From Lysinibacillus contaminans (GTDB lineage Bacteria; Bacillota; Bacilli; Bacillales_A; Planococcaceae), in contig NZ_LGRV01000003.1 of assembly GCF_001278945.1 (NCBI RefSeq), positions 1,364,001 through 1,428,000 on the forward strand: DNA of 64,000 bases, written 5' to 3'. Position numbers and translations under genes: made by a program. The notes under the pieces were generated by a model, which ran no database searches, had not been told where the DNA came from, and was given only the letters and a program-made list of their open reading frames with translations. Below are positions 7,909-16,885 of the stretch, in pieces (the first letter of the stretch is position 1; every line of letters begins with the position of its first letter).

Positions 7909-8914
7909 TGCTATACCCCCATATAACTTCTTTTTTTGTTTCTGAAGATCTGCATATTGCATGTATCATTTCCATCGATACTTGTGCATCTTTCACATGG
8001 ATATAATCCTGTAAATCTTTTTCGATGCATGTATAAAATTGATTGATCAACTTTGCGTGGCTTGCCCCGTAATAGAACTTCGATCCAGGTAGTTTCATAT
8101 CTTCCATTAACTCTACCTTTTTTCCACTTTCATCAGCAGACGTTAAAATACTATCTTTAATCGTAAATTTACCTTTTTCTAAAACAACTTGGAATTCTAC
8201 ACTTGAATTTATTGCATTTGCATTCGTTGCAAAGAACAAGCCTGTAGCACCATTGGCAAATTGAATACTTGCTGAAGCTGTATCCTCTACCTCATATCCA
8301 TGATCAACCAAGTTATCTATAGAACCCCTAATCGTACTAATTTCTCCACCCATAAGCTGCATTAAATCCAAGGTGTGAATGGATTGATTGATCATTACAC
8401 CACCACCAGCGTATTCCATTTTACCTCTCCATGGTTTCACATCATAATAAGCTTTTGGTCTATGCCAAGTGACTAGCCCTTTGATGCCTATTACTTTCCC
8501 ATATTCTCCGCTATAAATGATTTCACGAAGTTTTTCCACTGTCTCATTCACACGATTCTGGAAAGAAACCCCTATTTTAATCGTTTTGTTTTCTTCCTCC
8601 AATTTAACTAAAGCTAGTCCCTCTTCTGCATTTCGTGCTAATGGCTTTTCTTGAAATACATGGACACCTTTTTCTACACAAGCCTTAGTAGCAGGATAAT
8701 GAAGATGATGAGGTAAACAAATATGAACACAATCCAATGTTTCTTTTTCTAACATCTCTAGATAATTAGTATAAAAGTTAACATTTTCTACACTATCTTT
8801 TAATGACTCTTCATTGTCACATACGGCCACCAACTCTGCACCCTCGTTAGCTTGTATAGCAGGTATATGAATCTTCGAAATATCCCCAAGTCCAATTACG
8901 GCAATCTTAAGCAT
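7895..8914 (-). CDS. Gfo/Idh/MocA-family dehydrogenase (second)
   Basis: This 339-residue protein begins KIAVIGLGDISKIHIP, a Rossmann motif (GLGxxxxxH variant). It has the EKP motif in VFQEKPLARNAEEG (Lys for catalysis) and GGVMINQSIHTLDLMQ with the family's catalytic His. It probably oxidises or reduces a sugar ring hydroxyl with NAD(P). It overlaps the isomerase start and follows the third dehydrogenase after a 60-bp gap holding a strong hairpin, which may reduce its expression relative to the gene upstream. Confidence 0.87.
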   Translation of the reverse strand: MLKIAVIGLGDISKIHIPAIQANEGAELVAVCDNEESLKDSVENVNFYTNYLEMLEKETLDCVHICLPHHLHYPATKACVEKGVHVFQEKPLARNAEEGLALVKLEEENKTIKIGVSFQNRVNETVEKLREIIYSGEYGKVIGIKGLVTWHRPKAYYDVKPWRGKMEYAGGGVMINQSIHTLDLMQLMGGEISTIRGSIDNLVDHGYEVEDTASASIQFANGATGLFFATNANAINSSVEFQVVLEKGKFTIKDSILTSADESGKKVELMEDMKLPGSKFYYGASHAKLINQFYTCIEKDLQDYIHVKDAQVSMEMIHAICRSSETKKEVIWGYSNEQR

Positions 8915-8932
8915 AAGCCTACTCCTTTTATA

Positions 8933-8969
8933 AAACTAACTCACTATCAAATTGGAAGTGAGTTAGTTT
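8933..8969 (-). terminator. Intra-operon hairpin between two Gfo/Idh genes
   Basis: AAACTAACTCACT (8933-8945) pairs perfectly with AGTGAGTTAGTTT (8957-8969) around 11 bases. On the minus strand it is followed by TTTTATAAAAGGAG, that is, a short T-run leading directly into the next ribosome site. It could be a partial terminator or an mRNA processing/stabilising stem. Confidence 0.6.
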
Positions 8970-8974
8970 CATTT

Positions 8975-10138
8975 TTATTTGATTAGAATTGCACTACTTT
9001 TTTCTTCTTCTATTTTTTTATTTAATTCGGCAAAATAAAGATCTTCGTCTATAGGAAGCTCCACTTCTTTGCCTAACCAGCTTGATAGATGAATAGCGTT
9101 AGCCAATGCAACACCATGAATACCATCACTTCCCGGAGCTAATAAAGGAGTTCCGTCTAAAATGTTCGCTGCAAAGTTTTCAAGCACTGCAGAATGCTGA
9201 CCGCCCCAAACACTTTCAAATTCAATTACCTCTTCAGCAAATATTTCAGTTGCACCGCCACCCATGAAAATACGCATAACATCTTGCATACTCATTGAAT
9301 CGCTCATTTCAGATTCCGCTTTGTGTAATCTCTTAATCGTTACTTTCTTGCTATCATCCACAACAATTTTCCCTTTGTCTCCTAAAATTTCGAAGCGGTC
9401 TGTTCCGATAATGTCGTGTGTACATGTAATGAAAACACCTGTTGCTCCGTTTCCATAATCAAGCAATGTAGTTACTTCATCTTCTACAGCGATATTTCTT
9501 TGATAGCCATATTTCACATTTGAGTAAACTTTTTTAGGCATTCCACAAATCCATTGCAACAGATCTAGTTGATGTGGTGCTTGGTTTACAAGGACGCCCC
9601 CACCTTCACCTTCCCAAGTTGCTCTCCATGCACTTTGATCATAGTACCCTTGAGGTCTCCACCAAGTAGTAATAATCCAGTTTGTACGACGAATAGCACC
9701 AATTTCACCGTTATCAATAATTTCTTTCACTTTTCGGTACAGTTCGTTCGTTCGTTGATTGAACATGATGCCAAAAGTTAGTTCTGGTTTAGTTGCAGCA
9801 AAATCATTTAATTCTTTGACCTGTTTTGTATAAACACCAGCCGGTTTTTCTAATAAAGCATGAACGTCTCGTTTTAATGCCTCAATACCCATTTCCGGGT
9901 GTAAATAGTGAGGTACACAAGTAACTATGCCATCCACATCTCCACTTTCTAGCATATCAATATAATTATCATAGAAAGGAACATCAGGATATTTTTCTTG
10001 AGCCATTGCTTTTTTTGCTGGATCAATATCACAAATTGCTCCAATCACCATGTTATTTACTTTTCCTTCTGTGATAAAACTTGCATATGCTCCACCTTGT
10101 GCACCTAAACCAATAATCCCTAATCTCACTTTTTTCAT
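8975..10138 (-). CDS. Gfo/Idh/MocA-family dehydrogenase (third)
   Basis: A 387-residue protein with Rossmann start VRLGIIGLGAQGGAYA, LLEKPAGVYT (EKP) and GGVLVNQAPHQLDLLQW (catalytic His). It ends with a Glu/Lys-rich tail. Length and motifs resemble levoglucosan or glucoside dehydrogenases that make 3-keto sugars, but so do several other branches. The start ATG overlaps the AraC-regulator stop (TAATG), so it is the first metabolic gene of an operon led by its regulator. Confidence 0.87.
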   Translation of the reverse strand: MKKVRLGIIGLGAQGGAYASFITEGKVNNMVIGAICDIDPAKKAMAQEKYPDVPFYDNYIDMLESGDVDGIVTCVPHYLHPEMGIEALKRDVHALLEKPAGVYTKQVKELNDFAATKPELTFGIMFNQRTNELYRKVKEIIDNGEIGAIRRTNWIITTWWRPQGYYDQSAWRATWEGEGGGVLVNQAPHQLDLLQWICGMPKKVYSNVKYGYQRNIAVEDEVTTLLDYGNGATGVFITCTHDIIGTDRFEILGDKGKIVVDDSKKVTIKRLHKAESEMSDSMSMQDVMRIFMGGGATEIFAEEVIEFESVWGGQHSAVLENFAANILDGTPLLAPGSDGIHGVALANAIHLSSWLGKEVELPIDEDLYFAELNKKIEEEKSSAILIK

Positions 10139-10998
10139 TATCCATTCTCCCCACTATATATTTTTAGGCGCTTTTGGCGAAACTCCCTCGCTGTCACACC
10201 TACTTTTTCTTTAAAATACCTACTAAAATGGGAAACGCTTTCAAAACCGCATTCAAAAGCAATCTCTTTTAATGATTTATCCGGCTCCATCTCAAGTAAA
10301 TATTTTACTTGCGTTAAACGACAACCCATTACATATTCCATTACAGTAAATCCAGTCATTTCTTTAAACACATGAGAAACGTAGGATTTACTTAGACTAA
10401 GCGTTTTAGCTATCGAATCTATTGTCAATTTAGACATATAGTTCTCTTGAATATAAGTTGCTATTTTCTCAGCATGGCACGTTTTTTCAACCTTATTATT
10501 AGGAGGCTGTATCGAATCTAATTGACCAAGTCGATTTACGATAACAAGTATTTGCAGTAGTAAAATTTTCTGTTCTGTTTCTGCATACTTGTTTCCTAAA
10601 TATTGCGATCTACTAATATCTTCCAATCGAAGAAGTAATTTCTCCAATTCCTTCGATTCATCATTTTCCTTTGTACGAATTAGACAATGATGCAATGTAT
10701 CAAAGACATTTAATAGATACATCCCCCCCAATTCTTTCAAAACACCTTTAATCCAATGTGGTGAAAAATGGAGGATACTGCGAACGTATTCACCATTATT
10801 TGGAATATTAGCTTTGTGAAGTGCCATACCATCCATTACTAAAATATCACCAGGCTCTAAATCGTAAATTTGATTGTGAATCAAGTACCTACAGGATCCT
10901 GAGTGAAAAAAGTAGATCTCATATTCTTGATGTGAATGGTAGTCCATCTGTGGCCATCTTTCTGAAACGCGATAGAATACACTTAAATACTCATTCAA
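10138..10998 (-). CDS. AraC-family transcriptional regulator with cupin sensor domain
   Basis: I place the start at TTG 10996-10998, preceded by GGAAGGAAAG at a good distance; an ATG at 11058 also exists but lies inside a Fur-like palindrome. The N-terminal cupin-type domain (HSHQEYEIYFFHSG) probably binds a sugar ligand. The C-terminal double helix-turn-helix (about the last 100 residues: LTIDSIAKTLSLSKSYVSHVF and a second helix pair ending in SHFSRYFKEKVG; listed as two short motifs, KTLSLSKSYVSHVF and SHFSRYFKEKVG) is canonical. Overlap with the dehydrogenase gene points to local activation of the Gfo/Idh-isomerase operon. Confidence 0.88.
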   Translation of the reverse strand: MNEYLSVFYRVSERWPQMDYHSHQEYEIYFFHSGSCRYLIHNQIYDLEPGDILVMDGMALHKANIPNNGEYVRSILHFSPHWIKGVLKELGGMYLLNVFDTLHHCLIRTKENDESKELEKLLLRLEDISRSQYLGNKYAETEQKILLLQILVIVNRLGQLDSIQPPNNKVEKTCHAEKIATYIQENYMSKLTIDSIAKTLSLSKSYVSHVFKEMTGFTVMEYVMGCRLTQVKYLLEMEPDKSLKEIAFECGFESVSHFSRYFKEKVGVTAREFRQKRLKIYSGENG

Positions 10999-11043
10999 AT
11001 TGATCTTTCCTTCCAGAGGAATTGTAATTATCATATAATACTG

Positions 11044-11107
11044 AATAATGAAAATCATTATCTTAAAATGTTTGTTTTTTCTGTAAACTTATCTGAAAGC
11101 GCTTTAA
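11044..11107 (-). promoter_or_regulatory. Fur-like palindrome and cre box upstream of the AraC gene
   Basis: ATAATGA-AAA-TCATTAT (11045-11061) is a perfect palindrome that matches the 19-bp Fur box at 16 positions. TGAAAGCGCTTTAA (11094-11107) matches the cre consensus at all but one position. The remaining interval to the ROK gene at 11344 is AT-rich; TTGATTAATCAA (11293-11304) is a 12-bp palindrome close to the ROK start and could be an autoregulatory site. Confidence 0.45.
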
Positions 11108-11343
11108 TAAAAACACTCTTAGATAATTCTTACATTTTAAAAGTACCACATTTCTTAATTTAGGAAAATAATTAAATAATATACATTTACTCTCTGATTA
11201 TTAATTATTTTGTTATACTGTAATTACATTAAAGTATTAACGGATATTTCTAGATAAATATAATGATTTTTTTCTTGCACTTCTTCATTTGATTGATTAA
11301 TCAACAAATAAAATACTCGTATGACGAACCAGGAGGAAAATAG

Positions 11344-12504
11344 ATGAACATACATACAGGTGATGCAAGTTATATTAGAAAGTTAAATAGAGGTTTAATC
11401 TTAAAAAATATCATAGAACATGGAATGATTTCACGAGCTGATTTATCTAAAACAATTGGCTTAAATAAAGCAACTATTTCTGTTCAAGTAGCAGATTTGT
11501 TGGAAGAAAATTTAATTTATGAAACACAGCAAGAGCATTTTTCTATTGGTAGAAGACCTATTATGCTTGCCATTAATGGAAAAGCTGGTTATGTATTAGG
11601 TATTGATGTTGACCATCAACAAATTCAATTTAATGTATGTGATTTGACTGGTAGGAAAGTTCAAGGTGATACATTGCTTCTTCAAACCGATGATTATGAT
11701 GAAATTGTACAGTTACTGATTAATCATATAAAAGAATACGAAAAAAAGTATTCAAATTGCCATTTTGGCATGATCAGTGCAGTAATTGGTATACATGGAA
11801 CTGTAAATAATGACGAAAGTATACTTTTTGTTCCTAAATACAATTGGCATCATAAAAACTTAAAAGTAGATCTTGAAAAGGAATTTGAAAAAATCGATAT
11901 ATATATAGAAAACAATGCAAACCTATCATCCTATGCCGAGCGAGTTTATCACTATCATCATAGTAATAATTTACTGACCATTATTTTAACTTCAGGTATT
12001 GGTGCTGGAATCATGATTGATGGCAAACTCCACAAAGGTTACCACGGCTATGCTGGAGAAATGGGACATATGATAATCGTTCCTAATGGATATTTTTGTA
12101 GTTGTGGTAATCAAGGGTGTTGGGAGCTTTACGCTTCTGAACCAACACTCGTTTCTCAACTATCAAAGCAACTAAATAAACCAGATTTAACACATAAAGA
12201 TGTTCTAACAATGATAGTAAAACAAAATCCTATCATTGAAGATCATATGGACCAGTTTATAAAATATCTCTCTATCGGTTTAAATAATATCATTAACCTA
12301 TACAACCCTGAATCATTAATATTAAATAGTGAACTGTTACGACTGTATCCATATGCCATAAAAAAAATACAAAATAATCTAACTTCTTCGATGAGTAATT
12401 ATCACGAATTAACTATATCTGAACTCGGTTCTAGAGCATGTGTTATGGGTGCATGTGCATTGGCTATTCAGCGCTTTTTAGAAGTTCCTGAGCTAATATA
12501 TTGA
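11344..12504 (+). CDS. ROK-family (XylR/NagC-like) transcriptional repressor
   Basis: A 386-residue protein. It has an N-terminal winged helix (about 10-70, ISRADLSKTIGLNKATISVQ region) and then a ROK sugar-kinase-like domain: GIDVDHQQI, a glycine-rich ATP-loop remnant SGIGAGIMIDG, GYAGEMGHM and the zinc motif CSCGNQGCWE. XylR-type repressors release DNA on binding a sugar. It is transcribed divergently from the AraC gene. Inverted repeats with XylR-operator arms in front of uxaC and the GPH symporter are its likely targets, so it probably controls hexuronate use. Confidence 0.88.
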   Translation: MNIHTGDASYIRKLNRGLILKNIIEHGMISRADLSKTIGLNKATISVQVADLLEENLIYETQQEHFSIGRRPIMLAINGKAGYVLGIDVDHQQIQFNVCDLTGRKVQGDTLLLQTDDYDEIVQLLINHIKEYEKKYSNCHFGMISAVIGIHGTVNNDESILFVPKYNWHHKNLKVDLEKEFEKIDIYIENNANLSSYAERVYHYHHSNNLLTIILTSGIGAGIMIDGKLHKGYHGYAGEMGHMIIVPNGYFCSCGNQGCWELYASEPTLVSQLSKQLNKPDLTHKDVLTMIVKQNPIIEDHMDQFIKYLSIGLNNIINLYNPESLILNSELLRLYPYAIKKIQNNLTSSMSNYHELTISELGSRACVMGACALAIQRFLEVPELIY

Positions 12505-12564
12505 TTTACAATTGAAAGTTAGAATCTAGCAACTAAGATGATTTATCAGCCTTACCTATATGAA

Positions 12565-12603
12565 ACGCCCCTTGTTCTAAATTTGAAAGGGGCGTCTTTT
12601 TTT
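12565..12603. terminator. Terminator between convergent ROK gene and uxaC
   Basis: ACGCCCCTT (12565-12573) pairs with AAGGGGCGT (12587-12595) and is followed by seven T on the plus strand. It serves the ROK gene and, in reverse, could also end the uxaC transcript. Confidence 0.8.
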
Positions 12604-12628
12604 GGAGATTTTTTTAACCTTTAAGCTG

Positions 12629-14026
12629 CTATAACTCAAAGTAGGTCTTCGCATTTTCATAGCAAATATTGCGGACGTATATTTCTAATAGATTCATATC
12701 CTTTGGAACTTTCCCTTGTTGAACCCATGTTCCTAGCAAGTTACATAAAATTCTTCTAAAATATTCATGTCGTGCGATTGACAGAAAGCTTCTTGAATCT
12801 GTTAACATTCCTATAAAATTACTAATCAATCCGGTATTTGCTAGAATTTTCATTTGATCTTCCATGCCATCGATTGTGTCATTAAACCACCATGCAGTTC
12901 CAAACTGGACTTTACCAGGGATTCCAGAAGTTTGGTAATTACCTGCCATTGCTGCAAGTACATGATAATCCTTACTATTCAGGCTGTACAAAACAGTTTT
13001 GGGAAGATGATTTCTATCTTCTAAAGAGTCTAATAATCTAGCCAACTTGTCTGCGATTAAGTGATCTCCAATTGAATCAAAACCGCTATCCGGCCCCAAT
13101 AATTTAAACATTCTTGTATTGTTATTACGCAGTGCACCTAAATGCAGTTGCATAACCCATCCTTTAATCGAATAAAGTTCACCTAAAGTAAGTAAAGTAT
13201 ATGTTTTAAATTGATCGATTTCCTTTAACGACAGCTCTTCTCCTTGGAATCTTTTCTGGAATATTGCTGCCACTTCCGCCTTTGTTCCTTTTTCAAAGAA
13301 CATTACACTAATACCATGGTCAGAACTTCGGCAACCATTCTCATCAAAATAATCCACTCGATTAGCTAATGCTGATAAGAAAGATTCATAGTCTTCAATA
13401 GTTGAATTTGTCGCCTGCTCCAACTTCTTTACCCATGGTAGAAATTCTTCCATCTCAATACTTAATGCTTTATCTGGTCGGAATGATGGGGACACAGTTG
13501 TTCCGAAAGAATCGTTTTTCAATTCAATATGACTTACCAAATCATCAGTTGGGTCATCTGTTGTCCCTACAAATTCAACATTTTCTTTTTTTAATAAAGA
13601 TCTAACTGAAAGTTGAGGAGTAGCTAACTTTCTCTTCGCTTCCTCCCATATAGCTGGTGCTGAACTTTCATTTAATATTTCATCAATATCAAAATATCGC
13701 ACTAGTTCCAAATGTGTCCAATGGTATAAAGGGTTTCCAAACGTATTTGGCACAGTTTTAGCCCATGCTAAAAATTTTTCATAATCGTTTTTCTCACCTG
13801 TCACATATGCTTCATCAATTCCATTTGCTCGCATTGCTCTCCATTTATAATGGTCCCCTGCAAGCCAAATCTCGGACAAATTATGATATTTTCTGTCCTG
13901 TAAAATGTCTACTTGGTTCAAGTGATTATGATAATCTATTATCGGTAAATGCTTGGCAGTATTATGATAAAGTTCCTTAGCTGTATCGTTATATAGTAAG
14001 AAATCATCTGTAATAAAGGTTTTCAT
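12629..14026 (-). CDS. uxaC: Glucuronate (uronate) isomerase
   Basis: A 465-residue protein of the usual UxaC length. It isomerises D-glucuronate to D-fructuronate and D-galacturonate to D-tagaturonate in the cytosol. It is an amidohydrolase-fold enzyme with the metal-binding HxH in PIIDYHNHLNQ near residue 32 and family segments NEYVTGEKNDYEKFL-like, FGTAWWFNDTIDGM and DSRSFLSIARHEYFRR. It is separated from uxuA by about 150 bp holding an xylO-like repeat, so it may have its own regulated promoter. Confidence 0.96.
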   Translation of the reverse strand: MKTFITDDFLLYNDTAKELYHNTAKHLPIIDYHNHLNQVDILQDRKYHNLSEIWLAGDHYKWRAMRANGIDEAYVTGEKNDYEKFLAWAKTVPNTFGNPLYHWTHLELVRYFDIDEILNESSAPAIWEEAKRKLATPQLSVRSLLKKENVEFVGTTDDPTDDLVSHIELKNDSFGTTVSPSFRPDKALSIEMEEFLPWVKKLEQATNSTIEDYESFLSALANRVDYFDENGCRSSDHGISVMFFEKGTKAEVAAIFQKRFQGEELSLKEIDQFKTYTLLTLGELYSIKGWVMQLHLGALRNNNTRMFKLLGPDSGFDSIGDHLIADKLARLLDSLEDRNHLPKTVLYSLNSKDYHVLAAMAGNYQTSGIPGKVQFGTAWWFNDTIDGMEDQMKILANTGLISNFIGMLTDSRSFLSIARHEYFRRILCNLLGTWVQQGKVPKDMNLLEIYVRNICYENAKTYFEL

Positions 14027-14069
14027 CTAATAACAACATTCCTTCCATTTTTAGTACATAGCTTTTATT

Positions 14070-14092
14070 TAGTTTGGATATTAAACAAACTT
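14070..14092 (-). promoter_or_regulatory. xylO-like operator upstream of uxaC
   Basis: TAGTTTGG (14070-14077) and ACAAACTT (14085-14092) form an inverted repeat with a 7-base spacer, the same arm sequence and spacing as Bacillus XylR operators apart from the outermost base in each arm. It lies 44 bp upstream of uxaC. The ROK protein at 11344 is the natural candidate regulator. Confidence 0.5.
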
Positions 14093-14177
14093 AATATTTC
14101 TAAATGTAATCTCTTTGTACCTCATTTGATTGAGTTTTTAAGAGATTTTTCATGAAGTAGTAAAAAGAAAACCCCTA

Positions 14178-15239
14178 TTATTTTTGCGCTTGGAATGCAT
14201 CCCAAGAACCTAGTAAGTACATGATACCTAATGCACGATCATACAAGCCATATCCAGGACGGCACTTTTCGTTCCATAAATGGCGACCATGATCAGGCCT
14301 TACATAGCCTGTGTAACTAATTTCTGATAGTTTCCTTACAACATTTGTCACGTCGATTGAACCATCAGAAGTATAATGAGATGTCTCAATGAAATCTCCA
14401 TTTTCAAATATCTTCACATTGCGGATATGGGCAAACGGTGAAAACTGAGCATACTTTCCTGCCAAGTAAACCATGTCATTCGATGGACTTGCGCCTAATG
14501 AACCCGTACAAAACGTAAGTCTATTAGATGGTGAAGAAGATACTTCTAATAGTCGTTTCAAACTCTCTTCACCTGTCATAATACGTGGTAAGCCAAAAAT
14601 CGAATATGGTGGATCGTCTGGATGTATAGCCATAACCACTCCACACTCTTCAGCTATAGGCAAAATTGCATTCAAGAAATAAGCAAGATTTCCCCATAGT
14701 TTTTCCTCATCAATATCTTTATAAGCCACAAATAGTTCTTCGATTCTGTCCATCTTTTCCGGTTCCCAACCAGGTAACGTCAGTTCTGACGCTTCAGCTA
14801 CTGTTTTCACTAGCTCAGCAGGATCTAAAGACTCCACCTTAGCTTTTTCATAAAACAGAGCTGTAGAACCATCTGGTAACGGATGATATAAATCCGTGCG
14901 AGTCCAATCAAAAATCGGCATAAAATTATAGCATATTACTTTAACTCCTGATTTCGCCAGGTTACGAATTGTTTGTTTATAGTTTTCAATTAACTGTTCT
15001 CGTTCAGGTAACCCGAGCTTGATAGATTCATGAACATTGACACTTTCCACAACCTCTGCATGAAATCCATAAGACTGGATATAATTTACCTCTGATTCAA
15101 TTTCTTCAGTGCTCCATATTTCACCAACTGGTTTGTCATGTAAAGCCCAGACAATTCCTTTCGTACCTGGAATCTGTTTTATTTGTTCTAAAGTAACCGT
15201 GTCATTTTCTCTTCCATACCATCGAAAAGTTATATTCAT
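14178..15239 (-). CDS. uxuA: Mannonate dehydratase
   Basis: About 353 residues from the ATG preceded by GGAAGG; it starts three bases beyond the kdgA stop. UxuA dehydrates D-mannonate to 2-keto-3-deoxygluconate using Fe2+ or Mn2+. The start NITFRWYGREND is characteristic, as are VCYNFMPIFDWTRTDL and VMAIHPDDPPYSIFGLPRI (His and Asp metal ligands) and YVRPDHGRHLW near the C-terminus. It is the last gene of the kdgR-kdgK-kdgA-uxuA operon. Confidence 0.96.
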   Translation of the reverse strand: MNITFRWYGRENDTVTLEQIKQIPGTKGIVWALHDKPVGEIWSTEEIESEVNYIQSYGFHAEVVESVNVHESIKLGLPEREQLIENYKQTIRNLAKSGVKVICYNFMPIFDWTRTDLYHPLPDGSTALFYEKAKVESLDPAELVKTVAEASELTLPGWEPEKMDRIEELFVAYKDIDEEKLWGNLAYFLNAILPIAEECGVVMAIHPDDPPYSIFGLPRIMTGEESLKRLLEVSSSPSNRLTFCTGSLGASPSNDMVYLAGKYAQFSPFAHIRNVKIFENGDFIETSHYTSDGSIDVTNVVRKLSEISYTGYVRPDHGRHLWNEKCRPGYGLYDRALGIMYLLGSWDAFQAQK

Positions 15240-15241
15240 TG

Positions 15242-15874
15242 TCAATTACCTTCCTTTTTTATACTCGTGACATATTCGGCAGCCAGTTGTTTAACCTCTA
15301 GCTCTCCACCTGCTCGAAAAGCTTTTGTTAAATCACTTCCAATTCCTACAGCTACTGCGCCTGCATCAAGCCACTCATTAATATTTTTCAAACTAATACC
15401 GCCTGTAGGCATAATCCGAACATACGGAAGCGGTCCTTGAACCGAAGATATAAAGCTTGGCTCAAATTGATTTGCTGGGAATAGCTTAATGATGTCACAA
15501 CCAGATTCTATCGCTTGAACCATCTCAGATATTGTCATACAGCCAGGCAAATATGGAACCGCGTATCTATTACATAAAGCTGCAATCGATTTTTGAAAGT
15601 TTGGACTTACGATAAACTTTGCTCCATGCAAAATCGCATGACGAGCTGTTTCTGAATCCAATACAGTACCCGCTCCTACAATTACCTCTTCATTGGCCAA
15701 TTGATTTAACACTTGATGAACTTGTGGTGTCGTATAAGTAAGTTCTATCGCTCGAATTCCACCTTGAATAGCTGCCTTTGCAACTTGAACTGCTTCCTCA
15801 GCAGTGGCACCTCTGATAACAGCAACGACTTTTTCATCTATTAGTTGTTGTAAAACATTATATTTTGGAATCAT
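15242..15874 (-). CDS. kdgA: 2-dehydro-3-deoxy-phosphogluconate (KDPG) aldolase
   Basis: A 210-residue class I aldolase. It splits KDPG into pyruvate and glyceraldehyde-3-phosphate. Visible family motifs are AIELTYTTP (catalytic Glu region), VGAGTVLD, the Schiff-base Lys in DIIKLFPANQF and MPTGGISLKN for phosphate binding. It lies 32 bp downstream of kdgK and is nearly contiguous with uxuA. Confidence 0.96.
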   Translation of the reverse strand: MIPKYNVLQQLIDEKVVAVIRGATAEEAVQVAKAAIQGGIRAIELTYTTPQVHQVLNQLANEEVIVGAGTVLDSETARHAILHGAKFIVSPNFQKSIAALCNRYAVPYLPGCMTISEMVQAIESGCDIIKLFPANQFEPSFISSVQGPLPYVRIMPTGGISLKNINEWLDAGAVAVGIGSDLTKAFRAGGELEVKQLAAEYVTSIKKEGN

Positions 15875-15906
15875 ACTCTTCCTCCTATATCAAATCCAAA
15901 CCTCGA

Positions 15907-16854
15907 TTACCGTGTTATCTGTTCTTTTTCTCCTAAAATCACTGCCATATCTTCTAAATAAGGTAATCCCTCATTATCTCCAGGAACTCCAATTACATAA
16001 CAAGCGACTGCGTTTGCGAAGCGCAATGACCTTTCAAGGGACCAATCATTGATCAAACTGTATATATAGCCGGTAGCAAATCCATCTCCAGCCCCAATCG
16101 TATCAACTATCTTTGAAGAAATAACTGGAGATGCATCAATTAGTTCACCCCCTTTATAACCGATTGCACCTTTTTCACCACGCTTTAGGACAATATGTGA
16201 TATGTCGTAATGCTTTCCAAGTTCTATAAGTTCCTCAATATTCGTAGACCCTAAAAGAAGTTCAGCTTCTTCTTCCCCTGTTATTAAAACATCTACAAAG
16301 GGTAGAAAAGATTGTAGAACTGCCTTTGCCTTTTCACCAGACCAAAGTTTCAACCGAATATTTGGATCAAAAGTTACGATTACATTATTCTTTTTAGCTA
16401 ACTTCACTAGTTGAAGAACTATATCCTTGTTCGTGTCATTTATAGCCGGGAATACTCCACTTATATGTACTACTTTTGAATTTTTAACGTATTCCTCATC
16501 AATGTCCTCTACTTTAAATACATTTGTAGGAGAATTGTGGCGATAATAGTAGGAATTAATTCTTTCTTCATTTAATATTTCTTTAAAATATACAGATGTC
16601 GGAAAACCATTTACAAGCTCTACTTTGGATGTATCAATTCCTTCTCCACGTGCATAACTCGAAATATACCTCCCGAACTCATCATTTCCCAATCTACTAA
16701 TCCACCCCGTCTTGAGCCCAAGCCTTGAACAGCCTATCGCTACATTGAGCTCTGCTCCTCCGATTTTTCGTTCAAATGTATTTACAAAACGAAGTGGACC
16801 ACTTGTTTGGGGATTCATTGTAATAAGAGCATCACCAATTGTTATAACATCCAA
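15907..16854 (-). CDS. kdgK: 2-dehydro-3-deoxygluconate (KDG) kinase
   Basis: A 315-residue PfkB/ribokinase-family kinase. It phosphorylates KDG to KDPG with ATP. The N-terminal GGAELNVAIGCSRLG region and the C-terminal DTIGAGDGFATGYIY, which carries the catalytic Asp, are diagnostic. It is second in the kdgR-kdgK-kdgA-uxuA operon, 31 bp after kdgR. Confidence 0.95.
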   Translation of the reverse strand: MDVITIGDALITMNPQTSGPLRFVNTFERKIGGAELNVAIGCSRLGLKTGWISRLGNDEFGRYISSYARGEGIDTSKVELVNGFPTSVYFKEILNEERINSYYYRHNSPTNVFKVEDIDEEYVKNSKVVHISGVFPAINDTNKDIVLQLVKLAKKNNVIVTFDPNIRLKLWSGEKAKAVLQSFLPFVDVLITGEEEAELLLGSTNIEELIELGKHYDISHIVLKRGEKGAIGYKGGELIDASPVISSKIVDTIGAGDGFATGYIYSLINDWSLERSLRFANAVACYVIGVPGDNEGLPYLEDMAVILGEKEQITR

Positions 16855-16885
16855 AATATTCTCTCCATTCTGTTATTTAAATTTT

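Noticed and set aside
7909..7962. Longer N-terminus for the isomerase
   Set aside because: The upstream ATG lies inside the previous gene without a ribosome site, whereas the chosen ATG has GGGGG at a proper distance.
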